A stretch of 64,000 bases of DNA from Pelagibacterium lentulum (GCF_003992625.1 NZ_RZMW01000003.1:62001-126000), one strand, 5' to 3'; shown: positions 37,189-46,498, numbered from the stretch's first letter. Numbers and translations are program-made. The notes: generated from the sequence alone by a model not told the origin.

Positions 37189-38286
37189 ATGGCCCAGCAT
37201 AAACTCTTCCTTCTGCCCGGCGATGGCATCGGCACCGAAATCATGGCCGAGGTCGAAAAGCTCATCGCGCATCTCAACAATACCGGCGCGACCGATTTTG
37301 CGACCGAGTCCGGGCTTGTGGGCGGGTCCGCCTATGATGTGCACGGGGCGGCAATTTCCGAAGAGGATATGGAAAAGGCACTGGCAAGCGACGCTGTGAT
37401 CTTTGGTGCAGTGGGTGGACCAAAATGGGATAATGTGCCCTATGAGGCGCGGCCCGAAGCTGGTCTTTTGCGCCTGCGCAAGGATCTGGGGCTGTTTGCA
37501 AATCTGCGCCCTGCCATTTGCTATCGCGCGCTGGCCCAGGCCTCATCGCTCAAGCCCGAACTGGTCGAAGGGCTCGATATCCTGATCGTGCGCGAATTGA
37601 CCGGCGGGGTCTATTTCGGTGAGCCCAAGGAAATTACCGAGCTTGGCAATGGGCAAAAGCGCGCCGTCGATACCCAGGTCTATGAAAGCTATGAGATCGA
37701 CCGCATCGCGCGTGTTGCCTTTGACCTCGCGATGACCCGCGGCAAAAAAGTGCATTCGGCCGACAAGAAGAACGTCATGAAGTCCGGGGTTCTCTGGGAC
37801 GAAGTGGTCAGGCAGGCGGCTTCCGACTACCCGGAGATCGAGTTGCAGCATATCCTTGCAGATAATGCCGCTATGCAGCTTGTGCGCACACCAAAGCAGT
37901 TCGACGTGATGGTCACGGACAATCTTTTCGGCGACATCCTCTCGGACGTCGCTGCCATGCTCACCGGGTCACTGGGCATGCTGCCATCGGCCTCGCTTGG
38001 CGCACCCGATCCCCAGACCGGCAAGCGCAAGGCCATGTATGAACCGGTGCATGGCTCGGCTCCCGATATTGCTGGCAAAGCTATTGCAAACCCGATCGCC
38101 ATGATTGCAAGTTTTGCCATGGCGCTGCGCTATTCGTTCGATATGATTGAGCTTGCCGACAAGGTTGAAAAGGCGATTTCCGACGTGCTCGATGACGGCT
38201 TGCGCACTGGCGACATCATGCAGACCGGCTGCCGTCAGGTGACGACAAGCGAGATGGGCGACGCGATCATCGCCAAGCTCCAGTAA
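37189..38286 (+). CDS. leuB: 3-isopropylmalate dehydrogenase
   Basis: This 365-residue enzyme performs the NAD-dependent oxidative decarboxylation in leucine synthesis. It opens [19 protein letters not shown], has [10 protein letters not shown] (about 133-142) and carries the metal-binding [15 protein letters not shown], followed by [13 protein letters not shown]. The Shine-Dalgarno site is AAGGAAG. A strong terminator follows ten bases after the stop. Confidence 0.97.
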   Translation: MAQHKLFLLPGDGIGTEIMAEVEKLIAHLNNTGATDFATESGLVGGSAYDVHGAAISEEDMEKALASDAVIFGAVGGPKWDNVPYEARPEAGLLRLRKDLGLFANLRPAICYRALAQASSLKPELVEGLDILIVRELTGGVYFGEPKEITELGNGQKRAVDTQVYESYEIDRIARVAFDLAMTRGKKVHSADKKNVMKSGVLWDEVVRQAASDYPEIELQHILADNAAMQLVRTPKQFDVMVTDNLFGDILSDVAAMLTGSLGMLPSASLGAPDPQTGKRKAMYEPVHGSAPDIAGKAIANPIAMIASFAMALRYSFDMIELADKVEKAISDVLDDGLRTGDIMQTGCRQVTTSEMGDAIIAKLQ

Positions 38287-38297
38287 GCACAATTTTG

Positions 38298-38324
38298 AAA
38301 GGGCCGGATTTTCCGGCCCTTTTT
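38298..38324. terminator. bidirectional terminator between leuB and the LLM gene
   Basis: AAAGGGCCGGA and TCCGGCCCTTT form a perfect 11-bp stem with a 3-base loop. A-rich and T-rich flanks allow termination from both convergent genes. Confidence 0.92.
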
Positions 38325-38330
38325 CAGAGC

Positions 38331-39329
38331 CTACAAGCCCCAGGCTTGCGCGACCAACCGATAGCTTTCCAGCCGCTTGTCGTAATCGTGGATCGTGGTT
38401 GAAATCATCACCTCATCCGCGCCGGACTTATGGGCCTTTTCCTCGATTTTGGCCCTGACCGTTTCCGGGCTGCCCACGAGCCAGAGGTTGGACTGGCTGG
38501 AAACGAAAGCGCGCTCCTCTTCGGTCCAGGGATAAGCATCGGCCTCCTGGGGTGTTGCGATCTTTTGCGGATTGTTCTGCCGCAGGCGCAGCCAGGTCAG
38601 TTCCATCGATTTGGCAAGGTGTTGTGCCTCCGCGTCGGTTGGCGCGCAGATAATGGCAAGGCAAAGGATCGCATGGGGTGCAGCGAACTGATCTGAAGGC
38701 CGGAAGGTGCGGCGGTAGGCGTCAAAGGCCGGTCCCGCCGGCGTTGCCGAGAAATGCGCCGCAAAGGCATAGCCAAGTCCATATTGGCCCGCCATTTGCG
38801 CCGAGGCGCCCGACGATCCCAGAAGCCAGATTGGGGGCAGAGCGATTTCACCGGGTACGACCGCAACCTTGGCAAAGGGATGATCGTCCGGGAAACTGCC
38901 GCGCTCGAAAGCTAGCATCTCAGCGAAATTTTCGGGGAATTGTTCGCCGCCAAATGAGCGAAGAGCCTGCAGGGTCCGCCCGTCCGAACCCCCGGCGCGC
39001 CCGATGCCCAGATCGATGCGGTCAGGATAAAGCCCTTCAAGCGTGCGATAGGTTTCAACGACGCGCAAAGGCACATGATTGGGTAGCATCACGCCCCCCG
39101 CGCCAATGCGGATTTTCTGGGTTCTGGCCGCCGCGTGGGCGATCAGTATGTCGGGGGCCGAGGACGCAATCGAGGCCATGCCGTGATGTTCGGCATACCA
39201 AAGGCGCGTATATCCCAGCGCTTCGCCCAATTGGGCAAGGCGTGTTGTCTGGTTAAGCGCTTGGCGGGCGTCAAAGCCCTGGGAAATGGGGGCAAGATCC
39301 TGAATGGACAGAGGAATGGTGCGTGTCAT
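38331..39329 (-). CDS. LLM class flavin-dependent oxidoreductase
   Basis: This 332-residue luciferase-like monooxygenase fold protein has the family features LWYAEHHGMASIASSAPDIL (about 42-61), IRIGAGGVMLPNHVPL and RIDLGIGRAGGSDG. These place it in the MsnO8/YhbW-like group of bacterial LLM proteins. The substrate is unknown. It probably uses reduced FMN from a separate reductase. It is transcribed alone and divergently from the PagL-like gene. Confidence 0.9.
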   Translation of the reverse strand: MTRTIPLSIQDLAPISQGFDARQALNQTTRLAQLGEALGYTRLWYAEHHGMASIASSAPDILIAHAAARTQKIRIGAGGVMLPNHVPLRVVETYRTLEGLYPDRIDLGIGRAGGSDGRTLQALRSFGGEQFPENFAEMLAFERGSFPDDHPFAKVAVVPGEIALPPIWLLGSSGASAQMAGQYGLGYAFAAHFSATPAGPAFDAYRRTFRPSDQFAAPHAILCLAIICAPTDAEAQHLAKSMELTWLRLRQNNPQKIATPQEADAYPWTEEERAFVSSQSNLWLVGSPETVRAKIEEKAHKSGADEVMISTTIHDYDKRLESYRLVAQAWGL

Positions 39330-39477
39330 GGGCGCTTATGTGGTGTCTAGCCGGGGCCGCGGCAAGCGGAACACAAAGGGAAAAACGCTTTGCTCCGAGA
39401 TTGACAAATGCAACGGGCTGGGGCTGATTGCCGTTCTGGTTGATATTTGCCAAAGCGTATTTTTGAGTCCGGTTTTC

Positions 39478-40050
39478 ATGACCCCCCGTCTTGCCCCATT
39501 TTGTCTGAGTCTTGTTATCGGCTTGAGCGCGATGCCCACAGGCGTTGCGGCGCAGGGCCTCGAACTCGATGAATTGCGGGCCGGGGTGTTTTACCACAGC
39601 GCCTATGGCGGCTTTCTGCCCACCGGCAACAATTGGGATTTTGCCCGCTTCGAGGACATCAAGTTCGCCGCGCTTTTTGCCTCGCCCGACATAGAGGCCT
39701 TTCACTGGATCGGGTCTCCGCGGATCGAAGTGGGGACAACGCTCAATCTGCAGGGGCGGGAAAATCTCATCCACGCCAACCTCAATTGGCAGATCGGGCT
39801 TTTCGATACCCCGCTTTATCTGGAGGTTGGCTTTGGCGCAGCACTGACCGATGGGGCGCTTGACGGTGCTGCCCGTCCCGCACGCAACATGGGTTGTCCG
39901 CTCAATTTCTATGATGCCTTCGGTATCGGCGCGCATATCAACGAAACGACCACCGTCACCTTGCGCTACGAACATATTTCCAATCTGGAAATCTGCTCGC
40001 CCAATGATGGACTTTCCAATGTCGGCGTCATGGTCGGGGTGAAGTTCTGA
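39478..40050 (+). CDS. acyloxyacyl hydrolase / lipid A 3-O-deacylase (PagL family)
   Basis: This 190-residue outer-membrane beta-barrel has a signal peptide (MTPRLAPFCLSLVIGLSAMP, ending near VAAQG). The C-terminal motif RYEHISNLEICSPNDG keeps the His-x-Ser catalytic pair of PagL. The final strand VGVMVGVKF ends in Phe, as outer-membrane barrels do. PagL removes the 3-linked acyl chain of lipid A. The ATG at 39478 gives a normal signal peptide; the frame open to 39304 does not. Confidence 0.88.
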   Translation: MTPRLAPFCLSLVIGLSAMPTGVAAQGLELDELRAGVFYHSAYGGFLPTGNNWDFARFEDIKFAALFASPDIEAFHWIGSPRIEVGTTLNLQGRENLIHANLNWQIGLFDTPLYLEVGFGAALTDGALDGAARPARNMGCPLNFYDAFGIGAHINETTTVTLRYEHISNLEICSPNDGLSNVGVMVGVKF

Positions 40051-40174
40051 TCGCTCATCACGCCCATGTGATGGCGTGCGACGAAACTTCCGCTGATTGC
40101 TCTCCGTACCTTTCTGGTCACTGCCCGAATTACCGGGCCAAACCGTTCTTGAAAGGTTCCAAAGGGGACACATC

Positions 40175-40750
40175 ATGTTTAACCGCTTTATGAAATCCGG
40201 CCTTGTCGCACTTTCTGTTTCGCTGGGCATGGGCCTTGCCACCGTTCCGCTAACCAATGCGCAGGAAATGAGCGTGATGGTGGGTGGGGCTCCCATGCTG
40301 CCGTCGCAGAACATCATTGAAAACGCCGTCAACTCGCGCGACCACACGACGCTTGTGGCTGCCGTCCAGGCAGCCGGGCTGGTCGATACATTATCCGGGC
40401 CAGGACCGTTTACCGTTTTTGCGCCCACCAATCGCGCCTTCGGCCAGTTGCCTGCCGGGACCGTTGAAACCCTGCTTGAGCCAGGCAATATCGAGATGCT
40501 GCAAAAGGTTTTGACAGCGCATGTGCTGGCCGGCAAGTATTCTGCTGCCGATCTGGTTGAGCGCGCGGAAGCCGCAGGCGGCGCTTTTGCACTGACCACG
40601 GTCAGCGGCGACACGCTAGGCTTCCAGATTATCGGCGGTGCGCTTTATGTCATTGACGAAAATCGCGGCGCAGCCAGGGTAACGATTGCGGACGTTAACC
40701 AGTCCAATGGCGTTATTCATGTCGTCAATTCAGTGCTTGTGCCTAATTGA
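40175..40750 (+). CDS. exported fasciclin (FAS1) domain protein
   Basis: This 191-residue secreted protein has a signal peptide (VALSVSLGMGLATVPLTNAQ) and one FAS1 domain. The H1 motif is FTVFAPTNRAFGQLPAGTVE (about 80-99), followed by HVLAGKYSAADL and the H2-like GVIHVVNSVLVPN end. The ATG at 40175 has AAAGGGGACA upstream. Bacterial single-FAS1 proteins are linked to adhesion. It has its own terminator and is independent of asd. Confidence 0.92.
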   Translation: MFNRFMKSGLVALSVSLGMGLATVPLTNAQEMSVMVGGAPMLPSQNIIENAVNSRDHTTLVAAVQAAGLVDTLSGPGPFTVFAPTNRAFGQLPAGTVETLLEPGNIEMLQKVLTAHVLAGKYSAADLVERAEAAGGAFALTTVSGDTLGFQIIGGALYVIDENRGAARVTIADVNQSNGVIHVVNSVLVPN

Positions 40751-40780
40751 ACCAGGCGCGGCCTGATATTTGAAAATTGT

Positions 40781-40810
40781 GGCCCTGCCCCTCTGTGGCA
40801 GGGCCTTTTT
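40781..40810 (+). terminator. terminator after the fasciclin gene
   Basis: GGCCCTGCC pairs with GGCAGGGCC across a 7-base loop, followed by TTTTT. A textbook rho-independent terminator 30 bases after the stop. Confidence 0.92.
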
Positions 40811-40915
40811 GTGTGCCCAAAGGGCTTGCGAGCGGAACGCGATAGGCTCTTGGCAATTGACTATTTTACCAGAGCGCGTAAGAAACGGGGCCAAACGCGG
40901 AGCCAAGGTTGCAAG

Positions 40916-41014
40916 ATGGGTCATCTGACCGGATCATCGCTGAAACGAATGGCAGGTGCCACAGCACCGGCCACAATGGCATGCGCAGTTAAAACCACCA
41001 CCAAAACCGCTTAA
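40916..41014 (+). promoter_or_regulatory. possible Thr-rich leader peptide ORF upstream of asd
   Basis: A 32-codon reading frame (ATG at 40916 with AAGG seven bases upstream; ATG also at 40949 and 40976) ends with Lys-Thr-Thr-Thr-Lys-Thr-Ala. In that run ACC is used four times and AAA twice. It stops 107 bases before asd, whose product feeds threonine, lysine and methionine. A perfect GC hairpin follows at 41036-41051. This resembles an attenuation leader, but the hairpin has no T-run, so the case is open. The rest of 40811-41120 shows no gene. Confidence 0.35.
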
Positions 41015-41035
41015 AGCGCATCTTCCCGGGCCGGA

Positions 41036-41051
41036 CCTCCCCGCGGGGAGG
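41036..41051 (+). repeat. GC-rich hairpin upstream of asd
   Basis: CCTCCC and GGGAGG form a perfect stem with a CGCG loop, 22 bases after the leader-like ORF. No T-run follows. It could be a terminator or an anti-terminator partner. Confidence 0.4.
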
Positions 41052-41120
41052 GCGAGCAAGCAAAATGGCCGCGGATTGGATATATCCGGTGCGGGGGGTG
41101 GGGTAAAAAGGACAGATTTG

Positions 41121-42164
41121 ATGGGTTACAAAGTTGCAGTCGTCGGAGCCACGGGCAATGTGGGCCGCGAAATGTTCGAGATTCTTGCCGAGCGCAATTT
41201 CCCGGTTTCCGAGGTCGTTGCTTTGGCGTCCTCCCGCTCGGTCGGGCGCGAGATCAGCTTTGGCGACAAGGTGCTCAAGTGCAAAAATCTCGATGACTAC
41301 GACTTTACCGGCACCGATTTCGTGCTGATGAGCGCAGGTGGGGATATTTCCAAGGCCTGGGCTGCAAAGATCGGGGCCACCGGCGCCATTGTCATCGATA
41401 ATTCTTCGGCCTTCCGCTATCACGAAGACGTTCCGCTCATCGTGCCGGAAGTCAATGCGCATGTCCTCGATGCCTATATGGCCAGGAACGATCGCAAGAA
41501 CATCATTGCCAATCCCAATTGCTCGACGGCCCAACTTGTCGTGGCACTCAAGCCGCTCCATGATCTCGCCAAGCTCAAGCGTATCGTGGTTTCCACCTAT
41601 CAGTCTGTTTCCGGCGGCGGCAAGGATGCAATGGACGAACTCTGGAATCAGACCAAGGGCATTTTCGTCAACGATTCTCCGACGCCAAACAAGTTCCCCA
41701 AGCAGATCGCCTTCAACGTCATTCCTCATATCGATGTCTTTATGGAAGACGGCTACACCAAGGAGGAGTGGAAGGTTCTGGCCGAAACCAAGAAGATCCT
41801 CGATCCCAAGATCAAGGTGAGCTGCACGGCTGTGCGCGTGCCGGTTTTTGTCGGCCATTCCGAAGCGGTCAATATGGAGTTTGAAAACCCCATTACCCCC
41901 GACGAGGCTCGGGAAGCGCTGCGCAATGCACCGGGCATCATGGTTGTCGATAAGCGCGAGGCGGGCGGCTATATCACCCCCGTCGAAGCCAAGGGCGATG
42001 ATGCAACCTTTGTTTCGCGCATTCGCGAGGATGTGACGGTTGAAAACGGGCTGGCCATGTGGGTTGTCTCGGACAATCTGCGGAAAGGCGCCGCACTCAA
42101 TACCATCCAGATTGCCGAGGCGCTTGTTGAGCGCGGCCTCGTACAGCCACGGGTTGCCGCATAA
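41121..42164 (+). CDS. asd: aspartate-semialdehyde dehydrogenase
   Basis: This 347-residue enzyme reduces aspartyl phosphate, the branch point to lysine, threonine, methionine and diaminopimelate. The NADP loop VAVVGATGNVGREM lies at 5-18, the catalytic Cys is in NPNCSTAQL (about 130-138) and a His/Arg substrate motif lies near VPVFVGHSEAVNMEF. The ATG at 41121 has AAAAGGACAG upstream; the frame open to 40956 lacks similarity. The stop overlaps the next start (TAATG). Confidence 0.96.
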   Translation: MGYKVAVVGATGNVGREMFEILAERNFPVSEVVALASSRSVGREISFGDKVLKCKNLDDYDFTGTDFVLMSAGGDISKAWAAKIGATGAIVIDNSSAFRYHEDVPLIVPEVNAHVLDAYMARNDRKNIIANPNCSTAQLVVALKPLHDLAKLKRIVVSTYQSVSGGGKDAMDELWNQTKGIFVNDSPTPNKFPKQIAFNVIPHIDVFMEDGYTKEEWKVLAETKKILDPKIKVSCTAVRVPVFVGHSEAVNMEFENPITPDEAREALRNAPGIMVVDKREAGGYITPVEAKGDDATFVSRIREDVTVENGLAMWVVSDNLRKGAALNTIQIAEALVERGLVQPRVAA

Positions 42165-42472
42165 TGCGTTGGGTTGCGTTGTTTGAAGACAAGGCCGACG
42201 GTGGCGATATCCGCGCGCGGTTTCTCGACGCTCATCAGGCCTATTTGCGCGCCAACAAAGGCAAGATTGTTCTGGCCGGGGCCATGCGGCCCCAGCCGGA
42301 TGGCAAGCCGGTCGGCGGGCTTTGGGTTTTTGAAGCTGAAACCAGGCAGGAAGTCGAAGACATTATCGGCCACGATCCCTTCTATCGTGAAGGGCTGCGG
42401 GCTGTGACCCGGATTTATGCCTGGGGCACGGCGCCGGGCTTTGATGATATGGTGATCGGGCCGAAAGACTGA
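42164..42472 (+). CDS. YciI-like family protein
   Basis: This 102-residue protein has the YciI fold: MRWVALFEDKADGGDIRARFLDAHQAYLRA has the conserved His, and GHDPFYREGL is the family C-terminal motif. It is coupled to asd through TAATG. It is a paralogue of the gene at 23558, with the same habit of trailing a biosynthetic gene. Enzymatic role unknown. Confidence 0.85.
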   Translation: MRWVALFEDKADGGDIRARFLDAHQAYLRANKGKIVLAGAMRPQPDGKPVGGLWVFEAETRQEVEDIIGHDPFYREGLRAVTRIYAWGTAPGFDDMVIGPKD

Positions 42473-42565
42473 TTCCGGCAAAACGCTTTTTCGGGCAGGC
42501 GCTTTATTGTGCGGCTGTCCGATGATACACGGTTTTCACCTCTATTGCCCGCCCGGTAGTTTCCA

Positions 42566-43450
42566 ATGCCCCTTCGCGATGTCCTCATCGCCCTTGTCGT
42601 CGTTTCGATCTGGGGCTTCAATTTTACCGTTATCAAGCTTTCGGTGGCCGAACTGCCGCCGCTGTTTGCCGCTGCGTTGCGTTTTTTCTTCGCGGCTGTG
42701 CCGGTGATCTTTTTCGTCGCCCGCCCCAAGGCGCCTTGGCGGCTTGTCATGGGTTATGGGCTGGCGATGGGATGCGCGCTTTACGCGCTTTTGAACATGG
42801 CGATTTACCTGGGTATGCCAGCTTCGCTTGCCTCGCTGGTGCTTCAGATTCAGGCCATGCTCACGATGGGGCTGGCCTTCTTCTTTCTGGGCGAAGTGCC
42901 CAGGAAATTGCAGCTTGTCGGGGCCGGTGTCGCGTTTTCCGGTATCGGCATTATTGCATTGGGCCACGGTGTCGGGGTCGAAATGATTCCGCTGCTGGTC
43001 ACGCTTCTGGCGGCAGTGGCCTGGGCGATCGCCAATATCGTTTCCAAAAGGGCCGGCGCCATTCCGATGATCCCCTTTACCGTCTGGGGCAATTTTTTCG
43101 CATCCCTGCCGCTTTTTGCTCTCGCTTTTGCCTTTGAGGGCGGGCCTGCACTTGTCGGCTATGTTAGCCCGCCCAGTGTCAATGCCATCGTCCTGATTGC
43201 CTTTCTGGCCTATCCTGCAACGCTGTTTGGCTTTTCCATGTGGTCGGGCCTGCTGTCGCGCCATTCTGCAGCAACGGTCGCGCCTTTCACCCTGCTTGTG
43301 CCGATCGCCGGCATCACATCGGGCGTTCTGATCCTTGGCGAGCCGGTTTACACCATCGATATCATCGGCGGTGTGTTCATCATGGCAGGATTGGCGCTTA
43401 CGGTCTTCAAGATCAAACCCAAGCAGACACCGGTCCAGCCGGGCGTCTAG
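42566..43450 (+). CDS. EamA/DMT family transporter
   Basis: This 294-residue inner-membrane protein has ten hydrophobic segments in two EamA repeats. It begins VSIWGFNFTVIKLSV in the first repeat and has WAIANIVSKRAG in the second. Such proteins export amino acids or other small metabolites. The substrate is not predictable. It shares its last four bases with the convergent carbonic anhydrase gene. Confidence 0.9.
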   Translation: MPLRDVLIALVVVSIWGFNFTVIKLSVAELPPLFAAALRFFFAAVPVIFFVARPKAPWRLVMGYGLAMGCALYALLNMAIYLGMPASLASLVLQIQAMLTMGLAFFFLGEVPRKLQLVGAGVAFSGIGIIALGHGVGVEMIPLLVTLLAAVAWAIANIVSKRAGAIPMIPFTVWGNFFASLPLFALAFAFEGGPALVGYVSPPSVNAIVLIAFLAYPATLFGFSMWSGLLSRHSAATVAPFTLLVPIAGITSGVLILGEPVYTIDIIGGVFIMAGLALTVFKIKPKQTPVQPGV

Positions 43451-44106
43451 CGCATTTGAATGCTTTCAAGATCGGGGCGTACGAAATCGCCGCTCTCCCC
43501 GTTCATGGTCCACAATTCGCCGCCGGAAATGTCGAACCAAGCGCCGTGTAGCGAAAGCTGGTTCTGATCGACGCGCTCCTTGACGAACGGAAAGCTCAGC
43601 AGGTTGCCGATGGACTGGCGGATGGCGATGCGTTCGAGCGCGGTCTGGCGTTCGGACGGGGTAAGCAAGTGGTTCGCTTCCACTTTATCTGCCACGTCCT
43701 TGACCATTGTCAGCCATTTGCCGATGAAATGACCTTCGGGGGCATGTCCGCCTGCGGTAGCCAGCGCACCGGTGATGCCGCCGCAGCGCCCGTGACCCAT
43801 GACGATGATATGCGCGACCTTCAAATGAACGACAGCAAATTCTATGGCTGCCGAGGTGGCGTGGAACGTGCCGTCCGGTCCGAATGGCGGCACAAGATTT
43901 GCCACATTGCGCAAAACGAAAAGCTGGCCCGGCCCGCTATCGAAGATGGTTTCCGGTGCCGCCCGGCTGTCGCAGCAGGCAATCACCATTGTCGTCGGCT
44001 TCTGGCCATTTTCGGCCAGTTCGCGGTAACGGTCACGCTCGGCCGTATAGCGGCCGGACATGAAGTTCTTATAGCCCTCGATCAGAAAGGCGGGAAAGTC
44101 TTGCAT
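43447..44106 (-). CDS. beta-carbonic anhydrase
   Basis: This 219-residue cytosolic enzyme interconverts carbon dioxide and bicarbonate. Zinc ligands are visible as CCDSR (CxDxR, about 44-48) and HGRCGG (HxxC, about 104-109), with FVLRNVANLVPP between them. It matches the proteobacterial plant-type beta class. It is convergent with the EamA gene, with a 4-base overlap of the coding ends. It may act with the SbtA-like importer at 30930, but the two are not in one operon. Confidence 0.95.
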   Translation of the reverse strand: MQDFPAFLIEGYKNFMSGRYTAERDRYRELAENGQKPTTMVIACCDSRAAPETIFDSGPGQLFVLRNVANLVPPFGPDGTFHATSAAIEFAVVHLKVAHIIVMGHGRCGGITGALATAGGHAPEGHFIGKWLTMVKDVADKVEANHLLTPSERQTALERIAIRQSIGNLLSFPFVKERVDQNQLSLHGAWFDISGGELWTMNGESGDFVRPDLESIQMR

Positions 44107-44233
44107 CCGGTTCCCTTTTCGTCGCAGGTATGTGCGCGTTAGCGCTTACCGGCTAAGCGTCTCAAGATCAATCGCCTGTTTGGCATGGGTGGGGTGCGGA
44201 GCCGGAAACGCGGAGAATGGAGTGCTTTTGACG

Positions 44234-44440
44234 ATGGTCATCTACAGGTTCCTGAGCGGGGACGATGATTCGGCTTTCTGCCACAAAGTTACAAAGGCCC
44301 TTTCGGAAGGGTGGCTGCTTTATGGCGAACCGCATTATGTTTTCGACGCGGCGGCCGGCAAGATGCGTTGCGGACAGGCGGTTACAAAAGAAGTCGCCGA
44401 TCAGCCCTACGATCCTGACAGGAAACTTGTCGATTACTGA
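44234..44440 (+). CDS. DUF1737 small protein
   Basis: This 68-residue protein matches the DUF1737 family: YRFLSGDDDSAFCHKVTKAL then EGWLLYGEP near residues 26-34, and a C-terminal QAVTKEV. Soluble; function unknown. The ATG at 44234 is chosen because earlier in-frame codons lack similarity. It lies 120 bases upstream of the lipid transport operon and may have its own promoter. Confidence 0.8.
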   Translation: MVIYRFLSGDDDSAFCHKVTKALSEGWLLYGEPHYVFDAAAGKMRCGQAVTKEVADQPYDPDRKLVDY

Positions 44441-44560
44441 GCGGAATGTGACCTTGTTGCATCAGTTCGCCGCCGGTCTCGCTTGACCTTTGGCGGGGCG
44501 CCCTGCCATTGTGTGGAAAAATCGGTGGGCCGGAGCGCTCATTTTATTTGGGATCTGTGA

Positions 44561-45712
44561 GTGGATTTAGAGGCAGCGCAAGGCTCGGCCCGGATCAGAC
44601 TGGAATCGGTCCAGAACGGGCTCGTGCTGCATGTCTCCGGGAACTGGACCAAGTCCGACGCCCGGGAGCTGGAAACAGAAACGGCAAAAGCGGTAAAGGC
44701 GGCCGGGACGCCAGCCTATGCGGTCTTCGATTTTTCCGGCCTTTCCACGCTTGATACGATCGGTGCGCTTCTCATCGTAAGGACAGAGCAGGCGCTCAAG
44801 GAAAAATCGGCAAAGACCGAATGGGTCAATCTCGACGCCAATAACGGTAAATTGCTCGAGCGTGCAAAAGATTTCCAAACTGTCGAACCTGCGCGCGTGA
44901 AAAAGGGGCCGGCGCTGTTGCGGCCCTTTGCAGCGCTTGGCACGGCCCTGTTTGCCATGCGCGACGACCTCTTCGGACTGATGGCCGTTCTGGGGCGGAT
45001 ATTGATCGCGGTACTGATGGTCGCAACGTTTCGGACGCGGTTGCGCTATCATGCTTTCGTCAACCAGTTCGAGCTTATCGTTCTGCGCGCCATTCCCATT
45101 GTGGCGCTGATCTCGATCGTTGTCGGCGCCATCATCACACAGCAATCGATCCTGCAATTGCGCAATTTCGGCGTTGCCATCTATGTGGTCGATCTTTCGG
45201 CCATCCTGATGCTGCGCGAAGTGGGGCTTTTGCTTGCCGCGATCATGATCGCGGGTCGGTCCGGTTCGGCAATAACGGCGGAAATCGGCTCGATGCGCAT
45301 GCGCGAGGAACTCGATGCGCTCAATGTCATGGGCGTCGATCCTTACGTGGCGCTTGTGATGCCGCGCATTCTGGCGCTGCTTGTCGGCATGCCGCTTCTG
45401 GCTTTTATCGGTGCGGCGTCCGGGCTTGCGGGCACGGCAATCGTTTCGGTCATTTACGGGGAAATCCCACTTTCAATTTTTCTGGACCGGCTTCAGGCGG
45501 CGCTCACCCTGCAGAGCCTTATGGTGGGCATGATCAAGGCACCCTTCATGGCGCTGATTATTGGGCTTGTGGCCATCAATGAGGGCTTCAAGGTCAAAGG
45601 CAGCGCCGAGTCGCTGGGCCGGCGGACAACCGCTTCGGTCGTGCGCGCGATCTTTCTTGTGATTGTGGCCGATGGTGTCTTTGCCATGTTCTTTGCAGCG
45701 ATCGGGTTTTAG
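44561..45712 (+). CDS. MlaE family lipid ABC transporter permease with N-terminal STAS domain
   Basis: This 383-residue fusion has a STAS domain at about residues 5-105 (GNWTKSDARELETE, AYAVFDFSGLSTLDTIGALL). It is followed by an MlaE permease with five membrane segments, including GRSGSAITAEIGSMRMREELDAL (coupling helix) and MGVDPYVALVMPR. In E. coli the STAS part is a separate protein, MlaB. The start is GTG 44561. It works with the ATPase at 45716 and the MlaD protein at 46488 in phospholipid traffic between the membranes. Confidence 0.92.
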   Translation: MDLEAAQGSARIRLESVQNGLVLHVSGNWTKSDARELETETAKAVKAAGTPAYAVFDFSGLSTLDTIGALLIVRTEQALKEKSAKTEWVNLDANNGKLLERAKDFQTVEPARVKKGPALLRPFAALGTALFAMRDDLFGLMAVLGRILIAVLMVATFRTRLRYHAFVNQFELIVLRAIPIVALISIVVGAIITQQSILQLRNFGVAIYVVDLSAILMLREVGLLLAAIMIAGRSGSAITAEIGSMRMREELDALNVMGVDPYVALVMPRILALLVGMPLLAFIGAASGLAGTAIVSVIYGEIPLSIFLDRLQAALTLQSLMVGMIKAPFMALIIGLVAINEGFKVKGSAESLGRRTTASVVRAIFLVIVADGVFAMFFAAIGF

Positions 45713-45715
45713 GCC

Positions 45716-46498
45716 ATGGCAAGCGATGCAAAGCCCATCCTCTCGATCAAGGACCTTGTCGTTGCCTTTGGCTCCAACAGGGTGATCGACGGGTTTTCGC
45801 TCGATGTGCAGCAGGGCGAGGTGATCGGGATCATCGGGCCTTCAGGGTCGGGCAAATCCGTCACCTTGCGCGCCATGATCGGCCTTTTGCCGATTTCGGG
45901 GGGAAGCGTTGACGTTTTCGGGCGCGACTATACAAGCCTTGCGCCGCGCGAACGGGTCGAAACCGAGCGTCAATGGGGTGTTCTGTTTCAGCAGGGAGCG
46001 CTGTTTTCGGCGCTGACCGTACGCGAGAATGTGGAATTTCCCATGCGCGAGCATTTAGGCATTTCGGCCAAACTGCGCCGGGAAATTGCCCGGTTCAAGA
46101 TCGATCTTGTCGGGTTGCCGCCCCAGGCTGCCGAGCTTTATCCATCCGAGCTTTCAGGCGGGATGATCAAGCGCGCGGCACTCGCCCGCGCGCTTGCGCT
46201 CGATCCGCGCATCGTTTTTCTCGACGAGCCCACCGCCGGCCTCGACCCCATCGGCGCGGCCAATTTCGATCAACTTTTGCTCAGCCTTAAAGACACGCTC
46301 GGGCTGACCGTCTATATGGTTACTCACGATCTGGACTCGCTGGTTACGGTCTGTGATCGTATTGCTGCGCTGGGCAAAGGTAAATTGCTCAAGGTCGGTA
46401 CGATGAAAGAAATGCTGGCGGCGGACGACCCCTGGCTGGTTGAATATTTCCACGGACCCCGCGCCCGTCACCTGGAGGCAAGCGCCAATGGAATATAA
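45716..46498 (+). CDS. lipid ABC transporter ATP-binding protein (MlaF-like)
   Basis: This 260-residue ABC ATPase has Walker A GPSGSGKS (about 42-49), signature LSGGM and Walker B ALDPRIVFLDEPTAGLDP. The LSGGMIKRAALARA form is typical of MlaF. It energises the permease at 44561. Three bases separate it from that gene, and it overlaps the MlaD start by 11 bases. Confidence 0.94.
   Translation: MASDAKPILSIKDLVVAFGSNRVIDGFSLDVQQGEVIGIIGPSGSGKSVTLRAMIGLLPISGGSVDVFGRDYTSLAPRERVETERQWGVLFQQGALFSALTVRENVEFPMREHLGISAKLRREIARFKIDLVGLPPQAAELYPSELSGGMIKRAALARALALDPRIVFLDEPTAGLDPIGAANFDQLLLSLKDTLGLTVYMVTHDLDSLVTVCDRIAALGKGKLLKVGTMKEMLAADDPWLVEYFHGPRARHLEASANGI

Noticed and set aside
39271-40614. 447-codon minus-strand frame across the PagL-like and fasciclin genes
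   Set aside because: It covers two well-supported plus-strand genes and has no coherent fold.
40811-40915. upstream extension of the leader-like frame before asd
   Set aside because: This part overlaps the fasciclin terminator region and has no start with a ribosome site; only the part from 40916 is worth considering.
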